Source of the DNA: Gemmatimonadaceae bacterium
Lineage (GTDB): Bacteria > Gemmatimonadota > Gemmatimonadetes > Gemmatimonadales > Gemmatimonadaceae
Direction of reading: 5' to 3'
Length of the DNA: 15,079 bases
NCBI GenBank assembly: GCA_013361745.1
Contig: JABFXM010000299.1
Span: 1 to 15,079 of the forward strand
Position numbers and translations under genes: made by a program. Numbering within the stretch: position 1 is the first letter of the stretch; the number at the start of each line of letters is the position of its first letter. The notes below the pieces were generated by a model that was not told where the DNA came from, searched no databases, and saw nothing but the letters and a program-made list of their open reading frames with translations. Shown here piece by piece: positions 6,038 through 12,624 of the stretch.

Positions 6038-6523
6038 TCACGCACCTGGCGTGGCCGCGCCGTCGAACCCCGCCGCCCGACAGGCGGCGGCGGTGGGAAG
6101 GCCGCGCGAGCGACGGTCGAGTTGAACGATCTGGTCGCGCAGGACCGAAGCCTGGGCGTCGGTGTGGCCAGCCTCCGCCGACCACAGGGCGACCGTGGTC
6201 TGCGTCTCGCGGATCGCGGCGCTGGTCGCGGATGCGGCGGCCGTGCCACCCGGCTGAGGCACGCCGGCAGAAGGAGCAGTGGCGACGGCCGGCGTGCGGG
6301 TCGCCGCGTCATAGGCGTTCGTCTCGGCGCCGCTCTTCCCAGCCACGACGGCGCGGAGCGCGCCGACGAGGTTCGCCCGCACGAGGGCAACAGCGCGCGC
6401 GGTATCACAGGAAGCCGCGCTCACCACGGCTCGCTGCGGCGTCGCCGCCGGTCGAAGCCGCGCGCAACCCGTCACCATGCCAAGAGCCAAAGCGAAGCAG
6501 GCCAGCTTGGAGATTCCGCTCAT
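6038..6523 (-). CDS. Small lipoprotein of unknown function
   Basis: From the ATG at 6521-6523 the product is 161 residues with a clear lipoprotein signal peptide: MSGISKLACFALALGMVTGC, whose lipobox V-T-G-C places the lipidated cysteine at residue 20. The mature part has Ala-rich low-complexity stretches (about 75-105) and a C-terminal amphipathic segment around QASVLRDQIVQLDRRSRGLP, followed by an AACRAAGF region. I recognise no domain. GGAGG lies six bases upstream of this ATG, and a TTGTCG-17-TAGGGT promoter lies at 6576-6604. The frame remains open to 6604, but that start would bury the signal peptide and overlap the promoter. The gene sits between the RNase G/E gene and rplU, which are commonly adjacent in other bacteria. 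Confidence 0.8.
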   Translation of the reverse strand: MSGISKLACFALALGMVTGCARLRPAATPQRAVVSAASCDTARAVALVRANLVGALRAVVAGKSGAETNAYDAATRTPAVATAPSAGVPQPGGTAAASATSAAIRETQTTVALWSAEAGHTDAQASVLRDQIVQLDRRSRGLPTAAACRAAGFDGAATPGA

Positions 6524-6575
6524 CTGTACCTCCGTGGTGGGTTTCGGCGGCGCGTGGAGCATCGGGGCTTCGAGA

Positions 6576-6604
6576 ACCCTACCGCGCGACAGCCGCAACG
6601 ACAA
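6576..6604 (-). promoter_or_regulatory. Putative promoter of the lipoprotein gene
   Basis: On the minus strand TTGTCG (6599-6604) and TAGGGT (6576-6581) are separated by 17 bases. The start of transcription would fall about 45 bases before the ATG at 6523. The -10 is a poor TATAAT match, though such GC-shifted hexamers are common in GC-rich genomes. Confidence 0.4.
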
Positions 6605-6639
6605 GAGCGGACGTCACCGAGGAGCGTCGGTCTGCGGCA

Positions 6640-6685
6640 TAAAGGCTCGCGGCCCGGGAAGACCGTACCGCATCTCCCGGGCCGC
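6640..6685 (-). terminator. Terminator-like hairpin after the RNase G/E gene
   Basis: GCGGCCCGGGA at 6649-6659 pairs perfectly with TCCCGGGCCGC at 6675-6685 around a 15-base loop. On the minus strand it lies 20 bases past the RNase stop and is followed by GAGCCTTTATG, a short T-run. It separates the RNase gene from the lipoprotein promoter. Confidence 0.7.
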
Positions 6686-6705
6686 GTCTCGCAAGCATCA
6701 CCCCG

Positions 6706-8274
6706 TTAGGCGACCGCGTACTGCTGCGTCACATCGCGACCCGCCGACTTCACGACGAGCTTGAACTCGTCCGGACGCAGAAGCGGATCGTCGCGAACCT
6801 CGAGCCGGAACGGAACCGTCTTCTCGAGCTTCTTCACGAAATCGCGCTCCTCCTGCAGCACGTACATGGCGACCTCGGGATGCAGCCGGACGACGAGGTT
6901 GTCCTTCTTCCCCTCGACGGCGATCCGCTTCACCGATCGCTCGACCCGCCGGACGATCGTCTCCGGCGTGAAGACGCGGCCCGTGCCATGACACGTCGGA
7001 CACGCCTCGGTCATGCGCTGGAGGTGGCTCTGCCTGACGCGCTGCCGCGTCATCTCGATGAGGCCCAGATCGCTCACCGCGAACGCCTTCGTGCGCGCAC
7101 GGTCGCGGCCGAGATGCGTGCGCAGCTCCTGCAGCACCTTGTCCCGGTTCTGCTTCGACTCCATGTCGATGAAGTCGCAGACGATGATCCCGCCGACGTC
7201 GCGCAGCCGAAGCTGCCGCGCGACCTCGCGGGCCGCTTCGACGTTGGTCTTCAGGATCGTCTTCTCGGGATCCTTCTTCCCGGTGTAGCGGCCCGAGTTC
7301 ACGTCGATCGAGACGAGCGCCTCGGTCGGCTCGATGATGAGATAGCCTCCGCTCGGCAGGTCGCAGCGCCGCTTGAAGAGATCGCGGATCTCGGTCTCGA
7401 TCTCGAACTTGTCGAAGATCGGAACCGGCTCCTCGTAGAGCTTCACGCGCTCTAGCAGCTCGGGACCGACGCCCTTCAGGTATTCCGTGATCTCGTTGTA
7501 GAGCTGCTTCGAGTCCACCGTGAGCGAGTCCACCTTCGCGCTGAAGACGTCGCGGATGATGCCGCGCGTCAGGCTGGTCTCGCGGTGCAGCAGCGTGGGG
7601 GCGCGGGTGAAGTTCGTCTTCTTCTTGATCCGCTTCCACTGGCTGATCAGCGTGTTCAGCTCGCGCTGGAAAGTCTCCTGCGTGACGTCCTCGCTGACGG
7701 TGCGGACGATGACTCCGCCGCTGTTCGGCGGAAGGATCGCCTGCACCTGCTCGCGCAGCCGCTTCCGCTCCTCGCGGTCGCCGATCTTGCGGCTGACGCC
7801 GACGCGCGACGCGAAGGGCATGTAGACGAGGAAGCGGCCCGCGAGCGAGACCTGCGCGGTCACACGCGGGCCCTTCGTCGAGATGGGCTCCTTCGAGACC
7901 TGGACGATGACGTCCTGACCCTTCTTCAGGAGCTCCTCGATCGCCTGGTCGGGACGCTCGTCACCGCGGCCGTTGCGGCGCCGGGGAGTCGGCTCCTCGT
8001 CGTCATCGTCCTCCGACTCGTCCGCATCGTCAGGCGCCTCGGCCTCGGGATACACGAGGTCCGAGCCGTGAAGGAACGCGGCCTTTTCGGTGCCGATGTC
8101 GACGAACGCGGCCTGGAGACCAGGCTTCACCGCTTCGACGCGTCCGAGATAGATGTCGCCGACCATGCGCCGGTTCTCCGGGCGGTCGACGAGGAGCTCA
8201 ACGAGCTGGTCGTCCTCGATGATTGCCACCCGCGTCTCGCGCGCGTGGCCGTTGATGAGAATCTCGCGTTTCAT
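6706..8274 (-). CDS. rng: Ribonuclease G/E family endoribonuclease
   Basis: The 522-residue protein has the length of RNase G rather than the long RNase E. It starts with the RNase H-like and S1 RNA-binding region (DIYLGRVEAVKPGLQAAFVD, 40-59, then KAAFLHGSDL). A low-complexity insert at about 76-108 runs from acidic (DESEDDDDEE) to basic (PRRRNGRGDER). The catalytic core has the magnesium-binding Asp324 in SIDVNSGRYTG and Asp367 in VCDFIDM. The zinc-link CPTCHGTG (Cys425, Cys428) would bridge protomers. The family cleaves single-stranded AU-rich RNA and acts in rRNA and mRNA maturation. MKREILINGH is the normal N-terminus; the ribosome binding site is weak. The untranslated leader carries a hairpin, which could allow autoregulation, as is known for E. 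coli rne. It sits upstream of rplU-rpmA, a widespread arrangement. Confidence 0.94.
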   Translation of the reverse strand: MKREILINGHARETRVAIIEDDQLVELLVDRPENRRMVGDIYLGRVEAVKPGLQAAFVDIGTEKAAFLHGSDLVYPEAEAPDDADESEDDDDEEPTPRRRNGRGDERPDQAIEELLKKGQDVIVQVSKEPISTKGPRVTAQVSLAGRFLVYMPFASRVGVSRKIGDREERKRLREQVQAILPPNSGGVIVRTVSEDVTQETFQRELNTLISQWKRIKKKTNFTRAPTLLHRETSLTRGIIRDVFSAKVDSLTVDSKQLYNEITEYLKGVGPELLERVKLYEEPVPIFDKFEIETEIRDLFKRRCDLPSGGYLIIEPTEALVSIDVNSGRYTGKKDPEKTILKTNVEAAREVARQLRLRDVGGIIVCDFIDMESKQNRDKVLQELRTHLGRDRARTKAFAVSDLGLIEMTRQRVRQSHLQRMTEACPTCHGTGRVFTPETIVRRVERSVKRIAVEGKKDNLVVRLHPEVAMYVLQEERDFVKKLEKTVPFRLEVRDDPLLRPDEFKLVVKSAGRDVTQQYAVA

Positions 8275-8683
8275 CTGGGCCCGTCAAACCACGAAGCCCC
8301 GGCGACTCGGCGGGGCTCGGGTGACGGAACGGTGTGAGGAGGTGGCGGATCGATGCGGCCGCGAAGCGCGGCGTGAGCATCGTCTCAGTCAGGGTCTTCT
8401 CCAGCCGACGCGGGATCGTGCGTGCCACGACCGGCCGACGCGCGTCACGAAGAGCGCGGGTCGGGATGATTCCGGGGGACGTACGATCTGGTGCTGTAGC
8501 GATCACCGAGCGCGTGGCGAAGAAGTCGCGCGCGAGCGGTGCCGATCGTGCTTCGGCGGCTCGCTGCCGCGGGATGCCTGCGGGCGCGCCGAGTCGCGAG
8601 GCGCCGCACAGGCGGGAAAAAGCTGGCCAGTCACTGCTGCATAACTAACGATCAGGGCTACTTCGCGCAACGCAGGCAACGAC
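8275..8683. other. Stretch without a convincing gene: RNase leader and 3' region of the methyltransferase gene
   Basis: These 409 bases hold only Arg-rich open frames without ribosome binding sites or recognisable motifs. Contents I can name are a hairpin in the RNase leader (8295-8317), an A5 run at 8617-8621 (T5 on the minus strand, after the CTGGCCAG palindrome) some 60 bases past the methyltransferase stop, and an AT-richer patch at 8639-8650 whose minus strand reads TTGCGC-17-TAGTTA, a very weak promoter candidate. I see no tRNA cloverleaf. Confidence 0.5.
8295..8317 (-). promoter_or_regulatory. Hairpin in the leader of the RNase G/E gene
   Basis: AGCCCCG at 8295-8301 pairs with CGGGGCT at 8311-8317 around a 9-base loop, 20 bases upstream of the RNase ATG on the minus strand. 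A few T residues follow (TTCGTGGTTTG), so a weak terminator or attenuator is possible. The RNase E leader of E. coli is known to bind its own product; whether this one does is inference. Confidence 0.4.
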
Positions 8684-9244
8684 TTACGTGTGTCGCGCGA
8701 CCCAGTAGGCGAGATACGCGACCGCCGCGACATAGCCGAGCGCGGCCTTCCACTCACCGTGCTTCATGTAGAGCGGGAAGCTGAAGCCGACGCCCTCCGC
8801 GGGCATGCCTTCCCCGCCCCACGGCAGCGGCCGCGGGAAGAATGCGGGCACGTTGCGCTCGTACTGCGCGTAGGCGTCGGGGAACCGGCCGCGGATGTTC
8901 GCCTTCTCGCGCGCCATGGTCGGCGCGTAGATGACGATGAAGAAGGCGGCGACGAGGAGCACCAGGATCCAGTGCGCGGCTATCGCGAAGCCGACCGCGA
9001 TGAGGAAGCTCCCGAAGTAGAGCGGGTTCCTCGTGAAGGCGTACGGTCCGCTCGTCGCCAGCCGGTCGTTCTTCATGATGTGCCCCGATGCCCACGCGCG
9101 CACGAGGACGCCGGCGAGGGCGACGACCGCGCCGATGAGGAGCGACTGCCGCGTGACGTAGCGCGGCGCCAGCCAGAGGTAGAGGCCGGCGAGAATGAAG
9201 CCGAGCGGAAGCCGCAGCTTCTTGGCGATGAGAGACGCGCTCAA
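8684..9244 (-). CDS. Membrane protein of the isoprenylcysteine carboxyl methyltransferase (ICMT) type
   Basis: I place the start at a TTG (9242-9244), giving 186 residues. It overlaps the TGA of the acyl-CoA dehydrogenase gene (TTGA) and has AAGGAG eight bases upstream. The longer open frame to 9484 lies wholly inside the dehydrogenase gene and encodes only Arg/His-rich sequence. Hydrophobic segments lie at about 12-24 (LGFILAGLYLWLA), 32-50, 78-105 and near the C-terminus (ALGYVAAVAYLAYWV). The diagnostic motif is SGPYAFTRNPLYFGSFLI (about 64-81), the conserved Arg-Asn-Pro loop of ICMT and phospholipid methyltransferase-like enzymes that use S-adenosylmethionine at the membrane. A later EKANIRGRFPDAYAQYERNV also fits the family, whose E and YxxY-like segment lie near the cofactor site. 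The bacterial substrate is unknown. It is the last gene of the recQ-dehydrogenase run. Confidence 0.82.
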   Translation of the reverse strand: MSASLIAKKLRLPLGFILAGLYLWLAPRYVTRQSLLIGAVVALAGVLVRAWASGHIMKNDRLATSGPYAFTRNPLYFGSFLIAVGFAIAAHWILVLLVAAFFIVIYAPTMAREKANIRGRFPDAYAQYERNVPAFFPRPLPWGGEGMPAEGVGFSFPLYMKHGEWKAALGYVAAVAYLAYWVARHT

Positions 9245-10458
9245 TCCGCGAGCTCCTTCAGGATGTGACGTGCGATGACCATGCGTTGAATCTCGGAGGT
9301 TCCCTCGCCGATCTCGCAGATCTTGGCGTCGCGCATCATGCGCTCGACGGGGTACTCCTTCGTGTAGCCGTAGCCGCCGTGGACCTGGATGGCCTTGATC
9401 GTGTTGCGCATCGCGAGCTCCGAGCAGTAGAGCTTCGCCTGCGCGGCCTGCTTCGCGAAGGGGCGACCGTTCATCGCCAGCCACGCCGCGTGATAGGTGA
9501 GGTGCTTCCCCGCCTCGATCTCCGTCGCCATGTCGGCGAGCTGGAAGCCGATCCCCTGGAAGTCGGCGATGCGCTGCCCGAACTGCTTGCGCATGCTGGC
9601 ATACTTCACCGCCGCCTCGTACGCGCCCTCGGCGATGCCGAGCGAGAGCGCGGCAATGCCGACACGTCCGGAGTCGAGGGTGCGCATGAAGTTGATGAAG
9701 CCCATTCCCTCCTCGCCGAGCAGGTTCTCGGCGGGGACCTCGACCTCCTCGAAGATCAGCTCGCGCGTGTCCGACGCGCGCCAGCCGAGCTTGTCCTCCT
9801 TTTTCCCCGAGCGAAAGCCGTCCATCCGCGCCAGCGAGTCGTCGTGGCCGATGCCGAGCTCGCGCGCGACGGGCATGTCGCTCGTCTCCTTCGTGAGGAT
9901 GAACGAGCTGATTCCCTTCGTCCCCTTCGAGCGATCGGTCACCGCGGTGACGACGAAGATCTCGCCGACGCCGCCATGGGTGATGAAGATCTTGCTGCCG
10001 TTGAGGACGTAGCTCCCGCCCTTCTTCCGAGCCGTCGTCCGGGTGCCGCCGGCGTCGCTCCCCGCGTTAGGCTCGGTGAGACCGAAGCCGCCGAGCACCT
10101 TTCCCGACGCAAGGAGGGGAACGTAACGCCGTTTCTGCTCCTCGCTCCCGAAGTTGACGATCGGGGAGGTGCCGAGGGTGGTGTGCGCGGAGATCGTGAT
10201 CGCGTGCGAGGCGTCCACCTTCGCCATCTCGTGGATGGTGATCATGTAGCTGATCAGATCGAGACCCGCGCCGCCGAGCTCCTCCGGCCACGGAACGCCG
10301 AGCAGGCCGAGCTCTCCCATCCGCTTGACGTTCTTCCAGGGGAACTTCGCGGTCGCGTCGAGCTCTCGCGCGACGGGGAGGACCTCCGTGCGCGCGAAAT
10401 CGCGAACCATGTCGCGGACCGCGAGATGCTGCTCGTTGAAGTAGAGCGAGTCGTCCAA
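9241..10458 (-). CDS. Acyl-CoA dehydrogenase
   Basis: The 405-residue flavoenzyme oxidises acyl-CoA to the trans-2-enoyl-CoA and passes electrons to ETF. The N-terminal helical domain (FNEQHLAVRDMVRDFARTEV) leads to the FAD-binding region GFGLTEPNAGSD at 124-135 and GSKIFITHGG at 155-163. The C-terminal domain has RKQFGQRIADFQGIGFQLAD (290-309), QVHGGYGYTKEYP and the catalytic Glu385 in CEIGEGTSEIQ, as in butyryl/short-chain types. An extra segment of about 15-20 residues (about 200-217, GHDDSLARMDGFRSG) precedes the conserved GKKEDKLGWRASDT. The start is a TTG at 10456-10458: an in-frame TGA lies four codons upstream, and the next Met (residue 17) would cut the first conserved helix. GAGGA precedes it closely. 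It follows recQ by nine bases and overlaps the methyltransferase gene. Confidence 0.95.
   Translation of the reverse strand: MDDSLYFNEQHLAVRDMVRDFARTEVLPVARELDATAKFPWKNVKRMGELGLLGVPWPEELGGAGLDLISYMITIHEMAKVDASHAITISAHTTLGTSPIVNFGSEEQKRRYVPLLASGKVLGGFGLTEPNAGSDAGGTRTTARKKGGSYVLNGSKIFITHGGVGEIFVVTAVTDRSKGTKGISSFILTKETSDMPVARELGIGHDDSLARMDGFRSGKKEDKLGWRASDTRELIFEEVEVPAENLLGEEGMGFINFMRTLDSGRVGIAALSLGIAEGAYEAAVKYASMRKQFGQRIADFQGIGFQLADMATEIEAGKHLTYHAAWLAMNGRPFAKQAAQAKLYCSELAMRNTIKAIQVHGGYGYTKEYPVERMMRDAKICEIGEGTSEIQRMVIARHILKELAD
9253..9258 (-). promoter_or_regulatory. Ribosome binding site deciding the TTG start of the methyltransferase
   Basis: AAGGAG on the minus strand lies inside the last codons of the acyl-CoA dehydrogenase gene, eight bases before the TTG at 9244. 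Its position supports translation of the ICMT-type gene from this TTG and coupling to the upstream gene. Confidence 0.6.
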
Positions 10459-10467
10459 GTTTCCTCG

Positions 10468-12564
10468 TCAGGCCGCTTCGGTGGTCTCGTCCCGCAGCAC
10501 GGCGAGGAAGCGCTCCCCGTACTTTTCGAGCTTCATCGGTCCCACGCCCCGCACCTCCGCCATCGCGTGAGTCGTGCGTGGACGCCGGACCGCGAGCTCG
10601 GCGAGCGTGCGGTCGGGAAACACCACGTACGGCGGCACCCTGTCCTCGCGAGCGATCGTCGTACGGAGCGCCTTGAGCCGCGCGAGCATCTCGCTCGACT
10701 CCTGATCCAGCGCCGGCGCTTCGTTCGTCTCCTCGAAGCGAACGAGCACGTCGTCGGTCCCGACCACACGTCCACGCGGCGTCTGTCGCTCGCGCGGCGC
10801 ATCGCTCCGCTTGCGCGGCTTCGCGCGGGGCTCCTCCGACGCGGGGACGTGCGTGCCGAGGCAGTTGTCACAGGCGCCGCAGCTCTGACGCGCCGCCGGG
10901 TCGCCGAAATATCGAAGCACGAAGCCGCGACGGCAACCGCGCGGGTAGGCGTACTGCTGCATCGCGTCGAGCTTCGCGAGATCGCCACGGCGCCGGCGAT
11001 CGAGCGTCTCCCAGTCGATGCGGATCGCGGCGAGCGGTGCGCCCGGTTGCGCGAGTCGCGCGCCGCCGCCATCGCGCTCGAAGGTGAGGAACTGTCGCCG
11101 CTGGAGTCCCTCCAGGAGTGGAAGCGCCCCCGGCGCCCCGCCGAGCCCCGGCGGCAGCATCTCGAGATCGAGCGCGACGCCTTCGTAGACGCGGTCGCCG
11201 CCGCCCGACTTCCAGAGCGAGCGGAGGAGCGCGAGCTCGAGCCCATTCTCGGCGCCGAGCTCGCGCTTGATGCGATCGGGGGTCGCGAGGAGGCGGACGT
11301 AGACGCGGCTCGCGGACTCGCTCTCGCGGAGCACCGCGCCGGCCTGCACGAGGACGCGCAGCACGGACTCCACCTCGCGCGCCGAGGTCTTCCCGCCGGC
11401 GCGCAGCGCGAGGCGTTCGGCGTCGAGGTCGTCGAGCCGGCCCGCGCGGTCGGCGTCGCGGCTGATCGCGTTGTACACGCGGTCGATGACCGCGCGCTCG
11501 GGATAGGCGCCCTTGATGAAGAACTCGTGCGTGAAGCGGTCGGGGAAGCTGTGCAGGAGCACGCAGTCGGAGGGAAGGCCGTCGCGGCCGGCGCGACCCG
11601 CCTCCTGGTAATACGCCTCCAGCGTCCCCGGCATCGCGTGGTGCACCACGAGCCGAACGTTAGGCTTGTCGATCCCCATGCCGAAGGCGTTCGTCGCGAC
11701 GATCGCGCGGACGTCCTCGCGCATGAAGGCGTCCTGCACCTCGTGGCGATGCTTGTCGTCGAGCCCCGCGTGGTAGGCGACGGACGGGATGCGCGCGCGC
11801 TCTAGGACGCGCGCCACGCGCTCGACGGCGCGACGCGTCGACGCGTAGACCACGGCCAGGCCTTCCGCGTCGCGGATCGCCTGGACGAGCGCCCTGTCCT
11901 TGTCGTCGTCGGTGCGAGTGGGGACGACGTGGTAGCGAAGGTTGATCCGGTCGAACCCGGTGATGACGGTCTCCGGGTCCCTGAGCGAGAGCTGCCGCGC
12001 GATGTCGCGCCGGACCTCGGGGGTCGCGGTCGCGGTGAGCGCGACGACGGGCGGGTTGCCGAGCCGCTCGCGAACCTGCGCCATGCGCAGATAGCTCGGG
12101 CGGAAGTCGTGCCCCCACTCGCTGATGCAGTGTGCCTCGTCGAGCGCGAGGAGCGACACGCCCATCTTCGCGATGCGCTCGGCGGTGTTCGCGAAGTCGA
12201 ACCGTTCGGGGGCGACGTAGAGCAGCTTGATCTCACCGCGCTGCGCGCGCGCGAGGCGGTCGGAGACCTCGCCGCTCGAGAGCGTGCTGTTGACGAAGGC
12301 CGCAGGCAAGCCGCGCGCGGTGAGCGCGTCGACCTGGTCCTTCATCAGCGAGATGAGCGGGGATACGACCACCGTCAGGCCCGGTAGGAGCAGCGCCGGC
12401 ACCTGATAGCAGATGGACTTGCCGCCGCCGGTGGGCAGGATCACCAGGGTGTCGCGCGCGTCGAGCACGGAGGCCACGGCGCGGGCCTGGCCGGGACGAA
12501 AGTCGTCGTAGCCGAAATGCGTGCGCAGCGCGGTGCGCGCATCCTCGATCGTCGGTCGGGTCAT
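10468..12564 (-). CDS. recQ: ATP-dependent DNA helicase RecQ
   Basis: The 698-residue protein is a superfamily 2 helicase that unwinds DNA 3' to 5' in recombination and repair. It shows the Q-motif region HFGYDDFRPGQ (16-26), Walker A LPTGGGKS (43-50), motif II DEAHCISEWGHDFRPSY (142-158) with the RecQ aromatic-rich loop, motif III ALTATAT, and motif VI QEAGRAGRDG (320-329). Unusually, about 200 residues with a winged-helix-like stretch (SAREVESVLRVLVQAGAVLR) come before the zinc module RGCRRGFVLRYFGD and CGACDNC (Cys544, 562, 565 and 568). In E. coli RecQ the zinc module follows the helicase core directly. A basic linker leads to a C-terminal HRDC domain (about 620-690, LAELAVRRPRTTHAMAEVRG). 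A weak AGG-containing ribosome site precedes the ATG. It lies 60 bases after the U32 gene and is probably co-transcribed with it. Confidence 0.96.
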   Translation of the reverse strand: MTRPTIEDARTALRTHFGYDDFRPGQARAVASVLDARDTLVILPTGGGKSICYQVPALLLPGLTVVVSPLISLMKDQVDALTARGLPAAFVNSTLSSGEVSDRLARAQRGEIKLLYVAPERFDFANTAERIAKMGVSLLALDEAHCISEWGHDFRPSYLRMAQVRERLGNPPVVALTATATPEVRRDIARQLSLRDPETVITGFDRINLRYHVVPTRTDDDKDRALVQAIRDAEGLAVVYASTRRAVERVARVLERARIPSVAYHAGLDDKHRHEVQDAFMREDVRAIVATNAFGMGIDKPNVRLVVHHAMPGTLEAYYQEAGRAGRDGLPSDCVLLHSFPDRFTHEFFIKGAYPERAVIDRVYNAISRDADRAGRLDDLDAERLALRAGGKTSAREVESVLRVLVQAGAVLRESESASRVYVRLLATPDRIKRELGAENGLELALLRSLWKSGGGDRVYEGVALDLEMLPPGLGGAPGALPLLEGLQRRQFLTFERDGGGARLAQPGAPLAAIRIDWETLDRRRRGDLAKLDAMQQYAYPRGCRRGFVLRYFGDPAARQSCGACDNCLGTHVPASEEPRAKPRKRSDAPRERQTPRGRVVGTDDVLVRFEETNEAPALDQESSEMLARLKALRTTIAREDRVPPYVVFPDRTLAELAVRRPRTTHAMAEVRGVGPMKLEKYGERFLAVLRDETTEAA

Positions 12565-12624
12565 TCGGCCAGCCTCGCCTCACGCGACCCGCGCTGCGAC
12601 ATCGATCCGCCGCGGCGCGTGTCG

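Noticed and set aside
8198..8506. A 102-codon minus-strand frame upstream of and overlapping the RNase gene
   Set aside because: It starts with GTG without a ribosome binding site, overlaps the RNase start by about 77 bases, and its sequence is Arg/Pro-rich with no motif.
9245..9484. N-terminal 80-residue extension of the methyltransferase frame
   Set aside because: It lies inside the dehydrogenase gene, is charged and Arg/His-rich rather than membrane-like, and a TTG with a well-spaced AAGGAG fits the family N-terminus.
9265..11805. An 846-codon open frame on the plus strand
   Set aside because: It runs antisense to the acyl-CoA dehydrogenase and RecQ genes and encodes only Arg/Ala/Leu/His/Asp-rich sequence without motifs; it is a by-product of GC-rich codon use.
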